Assembly (NCBI GenBank): GCA_022793355.1
Contig: JAAWCR010000164.1
Coordinates: forward strand, 1-14,736
Length of the DNA stretch: 14,736 bases
Direction of reading: 5' to 3'
Origin: Lawsonibacter sp.
Lineage (GTDB): Bacteria; Bacillota; Clostridia; Oscillospirales; Oscillospiraceae
The position numbers and the translations under genes were made by a program. The notes beneath the pieces are model-generated. The model did not search any database. It was not told the origin of the DNA and saw nothing but the letters and a program-made list of their open reading frames with translations. Each line of letters begins with the position of its first letter. Within the stretch, counting starts at the first letter, position 1. This document shows, piece by piece, positions 14,494-14,736 of this stretch.

Positions 14494-14736
14494 ATGAAGT
14501 GGTGGAAGCAGAAGCGGAGGGCTCCCGCCGCGCCTGTTGTGCAGGTGCGGCGGGAGGAGGGGCATCCCTTTGGGGTACTGGACCAGTATGTGCCCCTGAA
14601 AACCGGGGAGATAGCCCTGTACCGGGCCATTCGGGAGGGGGTGCCCATCGTGGACGCCGCCATTTGGAAGCTGGTGCGGCTTTGCGGCGGCGTGGGGGTG
14701 AAGTGTGCCGGCCGGGATGCGCAGGCGGGGCTGGAG
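14494..14736 (+). CDS. Probable phage portal protein, 5' part only
   Basis: The first 81 residues are seen; the gene leaves the window at its right edge with no stop. It starts MKWWKQKRR and contains LYRAIREGVPIVDAAIWKLVRLCGGV (residues 43-68 region, quoted in part: YRAIREGVPIVDAAIWKL). Portal proteins of Firmicute phages commonly open with a charged leader and then a Y/F-R-x-I-R-E-x-x-P-I-V/I-D-A-A-I segment, which is what supports this call together with its position after the large terminase. The portal is the dodecameric channel at the head vertex through which DNA is packaged. ATG 14494 has AGGGAGG (14481-14487) 6 nt upstream. The 54-nt gap after the terminase gene holds nothing else I could recognise. 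Confidence 0.75.
   Translation, partial: MKWWKQKRRAPAAPVVQVRREEGHPFGVLDQYVPLKTGEIALYRAIREGVPIVDAAIWKLVRLCGGVGVKCAGRDAQAGLE

Noticed and set aside
12763..14565. A 600-codon minus-strand frame opposite the phage genes
   Set aside because: Pro/His/Gly-rich shadow; the plus strand has terminase motifs in correct order.
1..14736. CRISPR array, tRNA, rRNA or transposase gene
   Set aside because: No evenly spaced repeats, cloverleaf-like sequence or transposase motif was seen on either strand.

Overview
The window looks like the chromosome of a GC-rich Firmicute, most likely an anaerobic gut Clostridium-type bacterium (Oscillospiraceae-like, as in Flavonifractor, Intestinimonas or Oscillibacter). 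This is inferred from the high GC by eye, the strong AGGAGG ribosome binding sites, the glgB-C-D-A-P order with a GlgD subunit, a DacF-type carboxypeptidase and an FNT channel. The genus is a guess from gene content, not a search result.

Left part (1-2545, + strand): the end of a HutD-family cupin gene, then folC (folate polyglutamylation), then a formate/nitrite-family channel gene. They are closely spaced and probably one transcript. It ends at a perfect 19-bp inverted repeat (2502-2545) that also ends the converging glycogen operon.

Middle (2577-11318, - strand): a complete glycogen operon in the order glgB, glgC, glgD, glgA, glgP. A near-consensus housekeeping promoter (TTGACG-17-TATAAT) lies before glgB. 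GlgC, with its partner GlgD, makes ADP-glucose, GlgA polymerises it, GlgB adds branches and GlgP removes glucose as glucose-1-phosphate. glgC and glgD overlap by ATGA. A hairpin terminator follows glgA, and glgP has its own promoter with the same -35 and spacing, so breakdown can be set apart from synthesis. GlgB carries an unusual 58-residue lysine/alanine-rich C-terminal tail.

Next (11384-12585, - strand): a 57-bp palindromic repeat-like element whose terminal repeat supplies the stop codon of a dacF-like D-alanyl-D-alanine carboxypeptidase gene.

Right part (12877-14736, + strand, divergent from dacF): the start of a phage DNA-packaging and head module: a probable small terminase subunit, a terminase large subunit with all expected motifs, and the first 81 codons of a probable portal protein. 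No integrase, repressor or attachment site is visible between dacF and this module, so either the phage lies mostly to the right or it is a degraded or domesticated element. No tRNA, rRNA, CRISPR array or transposase was seen.
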